Assembly (NCBI GenBank): GCA_025267735.1 | Contig: CM046304.1 | Coordinates: forward strand, 24,059,381-24,123,380 | Reading direction: 5' to 3' | Source: Mactra quadrangularis | Taxonomy: Eukaryota > Mollusca > Bivalvia > Venerida > Mactridae | DNA length: 64,000 nucleotides | In this document: positions 36,710 to 47,295 of the stretch, piece by piece | Numbering within the stretch: position 1 is the stretch's first letter | How the letters are laid out: each line of letters starts with the position of its first letter | Made by a program: the position numbers and the translations under genes | The notes under the pieces: model-generated | What the model was told of the DNA's origin: nothing | The model's database searches: none | The model's input: only the letters and a program-made list of their open reading frames with translations

Positions 36710-36951
36710 CTAGTTGCAAGCATGCCGAAGCAATCGGTGGCTTTCAAATCCGAAAAGGATATAAAGTATCATTTTCATGTGACCAAAATCACGTACTGAC
36801 TCTTCGTGATCTTTATGTTCAAAATGAATATTTGCAAACTTACCAACTTTATAACATTTGCATGGAGCAGAAATGCATTTGAATCTAACACCACAGGTTA
36901 CTTGCAAGCTTGCCTAAGTATTCGGCGACTTTCGAATCCAAACAGGAGATA
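36710..36951. repeat. Tandem unit interrupted by the LINE insertion
   Basis: 'ttgcaagcatgccgaagcaa' followed by 'tatcattttcatgtgac' and 'gaatatttgcaa' makes a first unit from 36714. A second starts at 36902 ('ttgcaagcttgcctaagtat'), breaks off at about 36951 where the LINE begins, and resumes after the LINE at about 42288 ('gtagtatcattttcatgag ... gaatatttgcag'). The unit length is about 190 bp. Confidence 0.7.
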
Positions 36952-37465
36952 GACAAGACAAGACAAATTTTATTCAAGAAAATCAAGGCCATCGGCCCAA
37001 AATACAGCAATACAATATACAAAATTGTGTGGTTATGTAAGCATATAATAGATCTTGATAAAATATGAAATTATTGATCTACATGTAATTCATAATAGTT
37101 ATTACTTATTAATGAAAATTAGGGCAACTGGCCACAAATACAACATTACAGTATACAAATTTGTGTTGTTATGTTGATTTAAAGTTTAAAAATGATACAA
37201 TATATAAATTATTAAACTACTTAACAATACATATATTAGAAAACTAAGACCAATTGCCCAAAATACGATATTGCACTGTACAAAATTGTGTGGCAATGTT
37301 GATTTCTAGTTATAAATTGAGACAATATATATAATTATAAACAAATTATAAATACCTATTTATTAAAGAAAATTAAGGCCACCAGCCCAAAATACAATAC
37401 TCTATGCAATATTATGTGGTTATATTAATATATGCAGTAAAGTGAGACTATATAGAATAACTAAA

Positions 37466-40400
37466 CTAACTGTTAATACTGTTCATAAGTAGATATACAT
37501 AATACATTAATTTTCTTAAAATGGTTTCTTCACTTGTTGATAATAAATCGTAAAAATCGTTTAACTCTTTCCCCCCTAAATACCAGTTAAATAAGAAATT
37601 ATTTCTTATAGTATCATATTTATGACATTTAAAGAAAGCATGGAATTCACAGTCAATACTATCAGGACATAAGGAACATAATCTTTCTATTCTTGGTATA
37701 TTGTGGTATCTGCCTATTTCTATTGCTAGTTTGTGATTCGAACATCTGAATTTACAAAATGCTAAACGATGAATATATGGTGTTTCTATTAAAAGATATT
37801 TTTCAACATTTAACAACGATTTAAAATGTTTATAATGAAAGCATCGACTTGAGTTATTATTATTTTCTGACCAATGTTGGGTACTACAGTCAGCGATTCT
37901 TTGTTTGAACATGGATATAAAGATATTCACGTTTCCTATTTCCTGAGAAATCCAAATATACCCAAATCCATACATATATAATAAATTCTTAATTTTTGTT
38001 GCCCAACATGTTCTACCAGCATCATCAATGGATTTTAACATCAAATGACATTGCTTTGGATAGCGTTCGGAAGACATATTTAATAGTTTACAGAAATATC
38101 TTATACAATTAGTAATATATGTAATACTAAGAGGTAATCTACCACATTCACCCAAAATCATACAATAATTGGTGGTTCTTCTTAAACCTAGATGTTTTCT
38201 ACAAAAATTAGTATGTACAGACTCTATAATATGACAATATTCATAGCCCCATATTTGAGAACCGTAACATAAAATTGGCTTGATCATATGATCAAAAATT
38301 TTGAATAATTCTTTTGTTGGAAAATATCCAAACGGTTTTTGATAATGTTTTAATGCTAAGATTGCTTTATGTGCTTGTGATGCTAATTTTTCCTTTGCAT
38401 GATTCCATGATAATTGAGGAGAGAAAATAAGCCCCATGTATTTGTATATTGACGTAATATTAATAGTTTTTCCACGATAATACCATTTCTCATAATTACG
38501 TAAAGGGCCACCGTTACGGAAAACAATAATTTCGGTTTTTTCTAGGTTAATTTCCATTCCAGTGTTGTGACAGAAAGTATCAATAGCATTTAATTGTTGT
38601 TGTAATAAGGAAACAGTTTCTGCGCAATTAGCAACATCATCTGCAAACATTAAACATAGTATATCAGGAATATTATTTGTAATAAATATACCGGAGCTAC
38701 ATTTTTCTCTTAAAAGTGTATATAGTTCATTTATGAACAAGATGAAAATTGTAGAGCTAGATTTGTCACCTTGACGCGTTCCAATATTACATGGAAATGA
38801 ACCTGTTAGTCCATCGGAAGTCTTGACACAAGAATAAAGATTTGTATACATAAGTTTTAACACTCTGAGAAAGTTACCATGCAATCCGACTTTTTGAAGA
38901 GATAAAAACAATTGTTCATGATTAATTTTATCGAACGCCTTTCTAAAGTCGACATATAAACAATAGAATCGACCGCCTTTTTTCGACAAATATTTTTGTA
39001 CCATTGCTTGAAGACAGAAAACATTGTCTATTGCTGAATAATTACGTCTAAAACCCGCTTGGCACTCATTAATTTTATTATTTTCCTCAGCCCATTCATA
39101 TAATCTTTTGTTAATAACACCTGAGAATATTTTGTACATAGTATTAGTAATTGATAAACCTCTGTAATTGCTAGTAGATGTCTTTGACCCTGATTTAAAT
39201 ACTGGACATATAATACTTTGACCCCATGATTTAGGAAATGTACCTGTAGATAAAATGTGATTAAACAATAGGACGAAATATTGACTTACATCAACAGATG
39301 TATATTTATAAAATTCTGCTTGGATTCCATCTAATCCTGAACTTTTATTATTTTTTAGTTTATTAATGATAGATTCAACTTCGGAGAGAGAAAACGGTTC
39401 ATTTAATGAATTTGCGCTTTCATTAGCATATATGTGTGCATTGTTTATGTTGGGGTCAACGCTTATTGCGTCTTTTTCATATAATAAACTTTTAAAATAT
39501 ACTAACCACTCATTAGAGGTAATACTATTACTTATCATTGTGTTTTTAGATTTATAGCTTTTAAGCTGTTTCCAAAATGAACATGCATCTTGACAATTAA
39601 CTAATTTCAACCTGTTATTATGTTGATATTCACATTTTTTTATTCTACAACAGTTCTTAAAATTATTACGGCTATTCTTATAGTTTCGTAAGTCTTGTTG
39701 ACTGTTAGTGTTTCGAAAACATTTTAATAAGTTATATTTTATGCGTTTCAAGTCATAGCATTCATTATCCCACCATGGAGGTTGGTTAGTTAAAAAAGTC
39801 TTGCATATTTTCATACATTCACCGGCTTGGTGGTAAATATTAGTCATAATGTCGATAAAAACATCAATATCGTTATTTAAAGACTGTAGTAAGACATTAT
39901 TTTTTGATTGCAAAATTGTTTTAAAATTGTTATAAAAAGTTTCAAGTTTGTTGTTATTCCAACGTAGTCTTGAACTATTACTTTGTAAAAACCCTGTATC
40001 ATAGTGAGATTCATCTGTCTGTGGTATTTTGATTGTATTTAATTCAAAAACACAGGAAATAGGAAAATGGTCAGAGTCATCCCTGTCGCAAACTTTAAAA
40101 CTAGTAATATAATGAAAAAGATTTGGAGACGCTATCATATAGTCAACAACACTAGCACCGTCATTCGAAAAACAAGTAAATTCTCCATGTCTATCATCGT
40201 CAAACCTTCCATTTAAGATATGTACATCGAATATACAACAAAAATTTACTAAAGCCTTTCCAAAATTATTTCCCCTTATACAATCCTTGTTATTGCGTAA
40301 AAGGTCAAAATTACTACCCTCATATTCGGTATCACCATAAATATATTCAAGATTGTCATTAGGAATGTAATCCAAAAAGTTTTTGGTTCGTGAGTTGAAA

Positions 40401-40927
40401 TCTCCCGCCAAAAATAATTCTATATCCCCATAATCTTCTCGAATTGTTTCAAAATGTTCAAACATATGAGATATACCGTTATTATAATACATTCTATCAT
40501 AATATGAAGAACCTTCGGGTGATATATATGTGAAGTATAATATAACATTATTACAATCATAAATGCTTGATAGATTCAAATATAAAACAATACAATTGCT
40601 AAATGATGTGTAAATTCTAGTTATAATGTTCAGTTTATGTATGGCAGCACTAATGAATACACTAATACCTCCGCTATTGCGTAATGCAGTAGGCAACATA
40701 GAACGTACAAAGTCATAATGTATGTATGAATCTAAAAAATTATCGTATTCATTATGTACACTACTCCATGTCTCACATAGACATATAATATCATATTGAC
40801 AAAGAAAATGTTTAAGTTCATCATTGTCACAGTATTTTTTTAACCCGCCAATGTTCCATGATAATATACGTAAATATGTTTTTGTATTTCCACATGAGTA
40901 ATCATGTAGTAGGCTTCGGCCACTTTC
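37466..40927 (-). CDS. LINE ORF2: APE endonuclease - reverse transcriptase
   Basis: An open frame of 1153 codons starts directly after the ORF1 stop; the first Met in frame is only at 40699. The AP-endonuclease core begins before that Met: RILSWNIGG (Asn about 25), LCETW (Glu about 52), AGDFNSR and SDHFPI. It is therefore complete only if translation starts upstream of the Met. The RT motifs follow: KSSGLDGI, GFRRNYSAIDNVF, LYVDFRKAFD (motif A), GTRQGD (motif B) and FADD (motif C). The C-terminus has the zinc-knuckle-like CSLCPDSIDCEFHAFFKC. No internal stop or frameshift was seen, so the copy looks recent and possibly competent. It nicks target DNA and reverse-transcribes the element RNA. 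Confidence 0.9.
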   Translation of the reverse strand, partial: ESGRSLLHDYSCGNTKTYLRILSWNIGGLKKYCDNDELKHFLCQYDIICLCETWSSVHNEYDNFLDSYIHYDFVRSMLPTALRNSGGISVFISAAIHKLNIITRIYTSFSNCIVLYLNLSSIYDCNNVILYFTYISPEGSSYYDRMYYNNGISHMFEHFETIREDYGDIELFLAGDFNSRTKNFLDYIPNDNLEYIYGDTEYEGSNFDLLRNNKDCIRGNNFGKALVNFCCIFDVHILNGRFDDDRHGEFTCFSNDGASVVDYMIASPNLFHYITSFKVCDRDDSDHFPISCVFELNTIKIPQTDESHYDTGFLQSNSSRLRWNNNKLETFYNNFKTILQSKNNVLLQSLNNDIDVFIDIMTNIYHQAGECMKICKTFLTNQPPWWDNECYDLKRIKYNLLKCFRNTNSQQDLRNYKNSRNNFKNCCRIKKCEYQHNNRLKLVNCQDACSFWKQLKSYKSKNTMISNSITSNEWLVYFKSLLYEKDAISVDPNINNAHIYANESANSLNEPFSLSEVESIINKLKNNKSSGLDGIQAEFYKYTSVDVSQYFVLLFNHILSTGTFPKSWGQSIICPVFKSGSKTSTSNYRGLSITNTMYKIFSGVINKRLYEWAEENNKINECQAGFRRNYSAIDNVFCLQAMVQKYLSKKGGRFYCLYVDFRKAFDKINHEQLFLSLQKVGLHGNFLRVLKLMYTNLYSCVKTSDGLTGSFPCNIGTRQGDKSSSTIFILFINELYTLLREKCSSGIFITNNIPDILCLMFADDVANCAETVSLLQQQLNAIDTFCHNTGMEINLEKTEIIVFRNGGPLRNYEKWYYRGKTINITSIYKYMGLIFSPQLSWNHAKEKLASQAHKAILALKHYQKPFGYFPTKELFKIFDHMIKPILCYGSQIWGYEYCHIIESVHTNFCRKHLGLRRTTNYCMILGECGRLPLSITYITNCIRYFCKLLNMSSERYPKQCHLMLKSIDDAGRTCWATKIKNLLYMYGFGYIWISQEIGNVNIFISMFKQRIADCSTQHWSENNNNSSRCFHYKHFKSLLNVEKYLLIETPYIHRLAFCKFRCSNHKLAIEIGRYHNIPRIERLCSLCPDSIDCEFHAFFKCHKYDTIRNNFLFNWYLGGKELNDFYDLLSTSEETILRKLMYYVYLLMNSINS

Positions 40928-42214
40928 CTAGTCGATCGGCGAATCAGAAAGAAGATCGCTCAATGAAGTTTGTGTAATGTCTCTGATTGGTTCATTTATA
41001 TCACCTGGTGTATCACGTGGTCGAGAGTGGTCATTCCCGCCAAAACGAGGAGCCAATCGTTGGGTATTGTTATTGTTTATTATACCACGTGGTGAGTGCA
41101 CACGTGGACGTCTTGTAGGTCGTCTGTTTCCAATAAAGATGATCTGTTCGTTAAGGTCGTCGTATTTATAAATGGAATCATTCACAATCAGTTTGTCGAA
41201 CCGGATTACTGCATAGTTTCCTTGTCGTCGCTCTTGCAACATCCGTTCACCTAATAATCTACGGTGACGTTTCACTCGATCACTATAATCATTATACACT
41301 GAGGTTTGATGGTTACGCCCACTTTTGTAAACTTCATTAGCCTTTTCTAATATTGATTGTGTATCCTTAAAACGTGCAAATTTGGCTATTATAGTACACA
41401 TGTTCGGGTCATTCGATTTTACTCTGTGGGCTCTTTCAATATCAAATTGGTCCGCCTGTTCTCCAAAATTAAGTACATTTCTCAAGAAATTGCGTAATTT
41501 TTGTTCAGTGACTTCCCATTTTTCATTAATTTGACCAGCAATACCACCAAAACGTAAGTTGTTCCTCCTAGATTGATTTTCAATTTGGTCGATTTTATTT
41601 TGAAGTTGTGACACATGTTGGTGTAATTTAATATTATCTTGCTTTAATTCATTATAGTCAGATTGAAGTTGTTGCACAGTACTCAACACATCGTCCAATT
41701 TATTGTTTATATTACAAACGTCCGACTGAACTTGAGTATTTTGCTGAGTGAGGTCGTTTTTCATAGTGTGTAAAAATTCCAAAACATTATTGTTTGGGTT
41801 TATATGAGGCTCTTGAAGTGAACTAACATGAGTTTGACTAGTCCGTGGCGTAGTGAGAACTTGTGCATACGAAGAAATTCGCCTTTGGCGTGCCTCAACA
41901 TCGGGGGTATCTTGTAGGGGTCGGGGAGACCCTTCAATAGATATTTCTTCCTGTACATTCGCAGCACGTTTACTTGAGCCCCTTGTTGATTTATATGAGT
42001 TTCTTTTAACACTGTCATTTTTAGGAGGGCCTGGGTTGCTCTCAATATCTCCACACGTTAAAAGTAACGAAACAATACACGTGGCAAGTCTCAAAGAAAA
42101 CTTCCACTTACCAGTCCCTATAGGAATTATTAATACTTTTAATCTATCCACACATTTACATGGTTGCGAAAAACATCCTATTCGCACTCTCCAGAGCTGT
42201 ATATTAATTCCCAT
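40928..42214 (-). CDS. LINE ORF1: 2A peptide - coiled coil - RNA-binding protein
   Basis: A 428-residue frame. Residues about 39-53 are hydrophobic (LRLATCIVSLLLTC) and run straight into GDIESNPGP (55-63), a canonical 2A-like ribosome-skipping motif (D-I-E-x-N-P-G-P) that would separate Gly62 from Pro63. A Ser/Arg-rich linker follows, then a long Gln/Leu heptad coiled coil (about 145-215). Next is RRNNLRFGG, IERAHRV and an RRM/CTD-like region matching L1-type ORF1 (Transposase_22) proteins, and an Arg-rich tail. The protein probably packages element RNA. 2A peptides at the ORF1 N-terminus are known from several APE-type LINE clades, where they can also act as signal sequences. It ends in UAG, in frame with ORF2. 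Confidence 0.9.
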   Translation of the reverse strand: MGINIQLWRVRIGCFSQPCKCVDRLKVLIIPIGTGKWKFSLRLATCIVSLLLTCGDIESNPGPPKNDSVKRNSYKSTRGSSKRAANVQEEISIEGSPRPLQDTPDVEARQRRISSYAQVLTTPRTSQTHVSSLQEPHINPNNNVLEFLHTMKNDLTQQNTQVQSDVCNINNKLDDVLSTVQQLQSDYNELKQDNIKLHQHVSQLQNKIDQIENQSRRNNLRFGGIAGQINEKWEVTEQKLRNFLRNVLNFGEQADQFDIERAHRVKSNDPNMCTIIAKFARFKDTQSILEKANEVYKSGRNHQTSVYNDYSDRVKRHRRLLGERMLQERRQGNYAVIRFDKLIVNDSIYKYDDLNEQIIFIGNRRPTRRPRVHSPRGIINNNNTQRLAPRFGGNDHSRPRDTPGDINEPIRDITQTSLSDLLSDSPID

Positions 42215-42369
42215 AGTTAATTTATATCCTTTTTATTGTTCACAAAAATTTCGTGCCGCCATTATCAAGGGACATAACCACAAAATGATATATGTAGTAT
42301 CATTTTCATGAGCCTAATATCCCATAGTGACTTGATTTTTAGGTTCAAAGTGAATATTTGCAGCCTGTA

Positions 42370-43240
42370 TCAAGATCTCTGTTAGATAACTGGCGTTTAA
42401 AATACATGTATGAGACTACTAAGCGTCTTTGGTTGGCGGACGCAAATCAGTTGAGTTCTTTGCATTATAAAAAGTATCTCACGACACAAGTCTATGTAGA
42501 TTTTAGGATTGAAATTATAAAGTGCTCACAAGAATCTTAAAATATTTTCAGTCTCCCCATTGTGACCAATTGATAACAACACAGATACCTTGATGTACCA
42601 GATACCATTTATATTTTAATCTAAAAATTGTAATTTATAAATGAGTAATACATCAGTATTTGTACTACTTATTAGAAATTGTTTATGTCCTTTATCTACA
42701 GCTTGTCTAACGTGAATAATTATGCAAGTGTTTTGCTCGAGCATTGATAACTAGAAATCTTTGAAAATTTCTTCTGTTTTATAAAAGCACACATTCGGGG
42801 GATTAGACCTTTTATGTAGGAACGTACGCATTTGTGAAGCCATGGGTGTCAATTTTTGAATGTACTCACCACTGAACAAGGTAAAATCGTTCCAACAAAG
42901 GTATCTTATTCAGGCAGACCTACATCGGTTATTTTAGATGATTATGCTTGATTTGATCTCTTCGCAAAACTGAGCATTGTCAGACATTTGGTGGCTATAC
43001 TGTTATTTTGTCAAGACTTATTTCTCCATTTAGTGAACAATTTACGCTTGTTGGTGTCACTTTTGCTGAATATCTTGGTTGGAATTCCAGTAAAGTCTTT
43101 ACAAGAACATTGCAAATTGGCAAACAACGATCTGTATGAAAACAAATTACTTGTCGACATGTGTCATTGCCTTAAGTGTGGGGTCAATATTATAACATAA
43201 GCTGACAACGAAGCAGACGTTGAATAATGCCTTTCTTATA
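42370..43240. other. Spacer with weak coding-like stretches
   Basis: An open frame at 42358-42540 (+) reads like protein (LLDNWRLKYMYETTKRLWLA) but matches nothing I know. The rest shows no family signal. It may be part of the same decayed element as 43246-43491. Confidence 0.3.
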
Positions 43241-43245
43241 ATCTC

Positions 43246-43491
43246 GTGAGCTTAAGAAATTTTTCCCCATTTTATGATTCATTTGTTACAGGTGGTTGGA
43301 TTTCTGATTTAATCATTGCTCTAGCAAATAACTTTAATGCAGAAAGTTTGTTTACAAAGCACGAAGCTGACACTCACATTATAATTCACATAAAGGATGC
43401 GATGGAAAACGAAAAAATACGATTTCTTGTCATTGGTACAGATACTGATGAATTGACCTTACGCCAGAATTTGATTGACAGCTCCGATTAG
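43246..43491 (+). pseudogene. Fragment with 'HEADTHIIIH...GTDTDE' motif (dispersed-element ORF)
   Basis: About 60 codons include ESLFTKHEADTHIIIHIKDA and FLVIGTDTDEL. The 'EEADTRxxLHA ... VxxxDTDV' pattern recurs in many large uncharacterised ORFs scattered through invertebrate genomes, usually in repeat contexts. The Asp residues could be part of a nuclease-like fold, but I cannot name the family. The frame is closed on both sides and no complete gene is present. Confidence 0.4.
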
Positions 43492-43499
43492 CCAATCAG

Positions 43500-44325
43500 C
43501 GTCCGGCATTTGATACCCTGATGCTTATCTAAGATAAGCGGCTTATCGTCCGCCATTTTGTCCGACATCTGGTCTTGATGGACATCGAATTTCTTATGTG
43601 TTAGCATGGACCCTATGTACAGTTATAAAGGGTTCTCAGTGAAAGTTACAAAATAAACTCAATAAAACAAATTAGAATGGTCAAAATATGTACACATGGG
43701 GTCTGTAAATACTGTGATAAAAGTATAAACTACATAATAATCTGACGACAATAAATACAATTATGTTAAATCAGGTTGAAATCACATTTTTCATGCATGT
43801 TTACCCCCAAAATGTACCACAAAGATCTATGGACCCACCCCTTAACTTTTTATTTCTCAGCATATCTTATAGTGAGATTTCTTTTACCTTACGAAGGTCA
43901 CGGCGCTTACCTTTGTAAATATGGGCTAAACCATTATAAAAGAGGATGTTCGGAAGGTTTATTCTCCGAGGATTTATTCCCATTGGTCAATGTTAAATTG
44001 TAATCAAATTTATAACTTCAATTATCGAAAGACGGCTAAGCACAGTGGATACAGCTGCGTCTAAAATAACGTTTTTGACACAGTGGTCGGTGGTTGTAAA
44101 ATTTAAGTCAATATATTACATTTTTGACAATCTTTTGCATGCTTACACGTTTCAGACAGGATGACCTTACTAACACTTTAAAAACAATTCGATGGTTATA
44201 AACACTCTTTGTGTGCACGAGATTCACGAAGGAAAAAAAATGGATAATTTATATAATACTGACACCATATTATAAATAAGATGAAAAAACGACGCAAGGT
44301 TTAAGTCTGAAAAAATATTATGCAC
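43500..44325. other. Spacer with a small perfect palindrome
   Basis: GCTTATCT-A-AGATAAGC at 43523-43539 forms a perfect 8-bp-arm palindrome. Otherwise AT-rich with nothing supportable. Confidence 0.4.
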
Positions 44326-44400
44326 AACATTGTGCTATTCCTGTTTCGTCTTTTGAGAAACTATATGTTTAGGATTTGTACCATTTAGATTATGATACAT
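44326..44400. repeat. Right arm of the widely spaced inverted repeat
   Basis: 'acaacattgtgctattcctg' to 'accatttagattatgata' is the reverse complement of 36565-36640 with scattered differences. Confidence 0.6.
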
Positions 44401-44419
44401 TTTATGTTGTTTGCTCAAT

Positions 44420-46560
44420 ACTTTTATTAACTTAATACTTTTTATATTATTTATTGTATATTTGTATAACTAAACGCATTCAAAAATATTTTGAATATTC
44501 TGAACGTACTTTAGACGTTTCTAATATAAATTTACTTGACTTTATGCCAGTACTACACTGTCCAATGAATACATGGTTTTAATAATAAGAAAAGCACTGT
44601 GTTGACTTTTGACCTAAAAACACATTTTTATCACAAAATAGGGTTTTAAGTGGCTCAGTAAGACATCGAGCAACGACAATTAGATAATGAACTGTCTTTT
44701 CAAAAGTTTTCCACGTTTTCCAAAAATCACTAAAAACAGTTATACAACTCGCTCTTAATTTCACAACATTGTGACATTATTTCAACCTTATCGAGTATTA
44801 ATGTCTTCTAAAAAGGTCACAAAGGATCAATAAACACAATTCAAGTAGAATTAAACCATAAACACTAACTGTAGTTCTACTAGTTAAACTATCGTAGACG
44901 ATTTTCTTGTTGTCACCTATTTTCGTGACAGAAGGCTTAAAGGGGAAGTAATCATGTCATCAGACACTCAATTTTTTCATAGAAATAAAGTTTATTCATA
45001 ATACATTAGTTTTTAACAAAGAAATCTCCACTTTACTGATTAGATTTCTTGTAATTTTAGTTTAAAAAGCATAGGGTCTGATAAAAAATAAATGGACCTA
45101 CAGATCTTTGACCTAGATTACGGACTAAAACGCGACTTATATTTTATACATCCCCCCGAACGATATCAGTGAGGCATCCAGCTACATGTATCAACCATTA
45201 GACTTGCATTAACAATCAAAGCACTGGAGTGATGGAGAAACGATGTCCTGAACTTATTTTTTGATTAAAGAATATATAATAATGTCAAAATATAAATATT
45301 ATCTATAAAATAATGTATTAAATATCAATTAACAGAATTTAACAAGAGGATAGCACTAGACCTCTCAAGTGGTTTGCTCATGACAAGGTTTATCTCACTT
45401 TATCAAACAAAATAAACCAGTCAAAGAATTAATTTTCATCAACACATTTTAGGGTCATGTACAGCAGCCATCTCACCAAAGTAAAGATTATTCTGGACTA
45501 TTTTCTTTAACCACAAGGAGCTGACAACTTCTCATTTTGTGCAAGTAATTTGATATTAAAATCAAGTTTTCATACACTGATATAACCTGCTATGACTGGA
45601 GATTGGGCCAGGGATCTACAGATTTGTAATTCTAAGCTCTTACACTGCACCATGTGTTCAGGTAGGAATACACGTTTTCACTAAAATCCTGACCACATTA
45701 TTCTCAAAATAATTAACCATAAGCACTACATACAAAAGAGCCATTTTTTATTCCATTACAACTATATAAGCATCTTTCAGTCAAGTACAGTTTATATAAA
45801 ATGACAAACAACAAATATATTAGAATGTCAGAACATATCAATGAAATGTTTTTCAATGATATTAGATAAGATGTTATGGTATAATTGTAATCTACTTTAG
45901 AAAATCATGATTAAAGTTTGTCCTACATAGCAAGTATGAGGAACTGTAATGTTTTAAAATTATACAGTCAGACAATTTAAGATGACTATCACTATATATA
46001 TAGTAACTAACTGCAAGCGCTTTCACTGTATTGAACAATCATCCCAGTATTTTGTTTAATTTCTCACACACACACGCACTTCTCAGATTCTATGGTTGTC
46101 ATTCTGAAATAAAAATTGAAGAGAAATTATACTTTACATGAGATGAAGCTATTTTTTCATGTCAGATTATATTCGATCAATAATGGATATGTAATTGAAA
46201 TACTTTTTAACATATATTCCAGTACATCAAGCTTAAGATTCTGTTCAAGATCTACTTAGTATTAGCTTTTATCCTACCCCAAAGTGATCTTTTAGAAGGA
46301 AAACCTATTGACCAAATAAACCTATCTTTATTCGGCACCGTTGCTTTATTCGGCAGTCACGTGACTACGAATTGACGGACTACTTGTCTGCATAATCATA
46401 ACATTGGGCATCAAAAGCGGCTGCGTTTCATTCTTTTAACGACAACCTTACAAATTTATTTTACACAAAATAATCTTATAAGGGATTTTACAAACAATTT
46501 CAATATAAATCTTAAATCACTTACTTCATCATTCAAATTTAACAAAACTCAATCGTCAAC
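44420..46560. other. AT-rich spacer
   Basis: No gene, TIR or tandem structure recognised. A short (CA)n run lies at 46069-46078. Confidence 0.4.
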
Positions 46561-46572
46561 GCTGTACAGTGC

Positions 46573-46761
46573 CTAAGCCCTAACTCCTAAATTTGCTTCA
46601 AATTCTTTCTGTGTATAAGTTGACGAATATCCAGCCATTATACAGTAAATACATAGGTTGACTATTGTTTTACCAAAGCCAAGCCACGCATAAATTAAAT
46701 ACAATGAAACTGGCCTCAAAAAATCACCATCGTCATTCACGACACAGACCGTCCTGGCCAT
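46573..46761 (-). CDS. Possible small protein or first exon with one membrane segment
   Basis: ATG in a favourable context (AAAATGG) opens 62 codons. A hydrophobic stretch (SLYLIYAWLGFGKTIVNLCI, then YCIM) is followed by a polar tail. The WLGF...VNLCIYCIM spacing is loosely like helix 7 of a class A GPCR with N-L-x-x-Y instead of N-P-x-x-Y, but helices 1-6 are absent, so that resemblance may be chance. A CRE-like TGACGTCA lies about 230 bp upstream (46988-46995). Confidence 0.25.
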   Translation of the reverse strand: MARTVCVVNDDGDFLRPVSLYLIYAWLGFGKTIVNLCIYCIMAGYSSTYTQKEFEANLGVRA

Positions 46762-47295
46762 TTTCTGAAAATTGTTGACATCTTTCAGCGTCGCTGGCTC
46801 GCTGCGTGTGTATTTCCCTTAATAATCCTTTCATCCAAATATCCTGTCGTCTATTTAAAGTTTGAACAACAAATCATCCTGATAATATTGGTTAAATCCA
46901 TGAAAAATAATAGTAAACGCGTCAAATGACGAATCCTACAAACGCTAATAAATCCGACCGCCATGTTGACAACAAACTTTGCTTACATGACGTCATAAAA
47001 ACTGATTCGTCCTCGGAAAATTCGCAAGTGATTTATTCGTCCAAAAATAAATTTTTGCTTGTTTATTTATAAATCAAGTTTATTTAAGTATTTTCTCTTC
47101 TTCTTTCATTTAAAATATTGCCTTTACTAATATATAATAGAGTCAAGCATCGGGATTATTTCTTGACGCGCCAACAGTTAAAAGACCGTTTAAACACAAT
47201 TACTGAGCTGTAATTCGGTCATCTGAATTTAGAGCATGTTAAACGCAGAATTTTCGGATTTTAAATTAGTCATTCAAGCAAATGCGAGTAGGATA

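Larger units (their letters stand above)
36952..42287 (-). mobile_element. Near-full-length LINE with 2A-bearing ORF1
   Basis: A 5.3-kb non-LTR retrotransposon on the minus strand. In order it has about 73 bp of 5' leader, ORF1 (42214-40928), a single UAG, ORF2 (40927-37466), a 3' UTR of about 510 bp, an 'AATAAAAT' motif and a (TTGTC)n tail. The insertion point is fixed by the interrupted repeat unit on either side (36951 and 42288). Only a very short target duplication (GATA) can be read. The APE endonuclease, RT without RNase H, a CCHC-like C-terminus and the microsatellite tail fit the CR1/L2 group. The exact clade is not assigned. Confidence 0.85.

Noticed and set aside
41800..42311. Other-frame open stretches over LINE ORF1 (minus 41800-42054, plus 41853-42311)
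   Set aside because: Shadows of the ORF1 coding sequence.
46573..46761. A GPCR gene (helix 7-like segment)
   Set aside because: Only one hydrophobic segment with a variant N-L-x-x-Y is present, without the other helices; kept only as a low-confidence small ORF.
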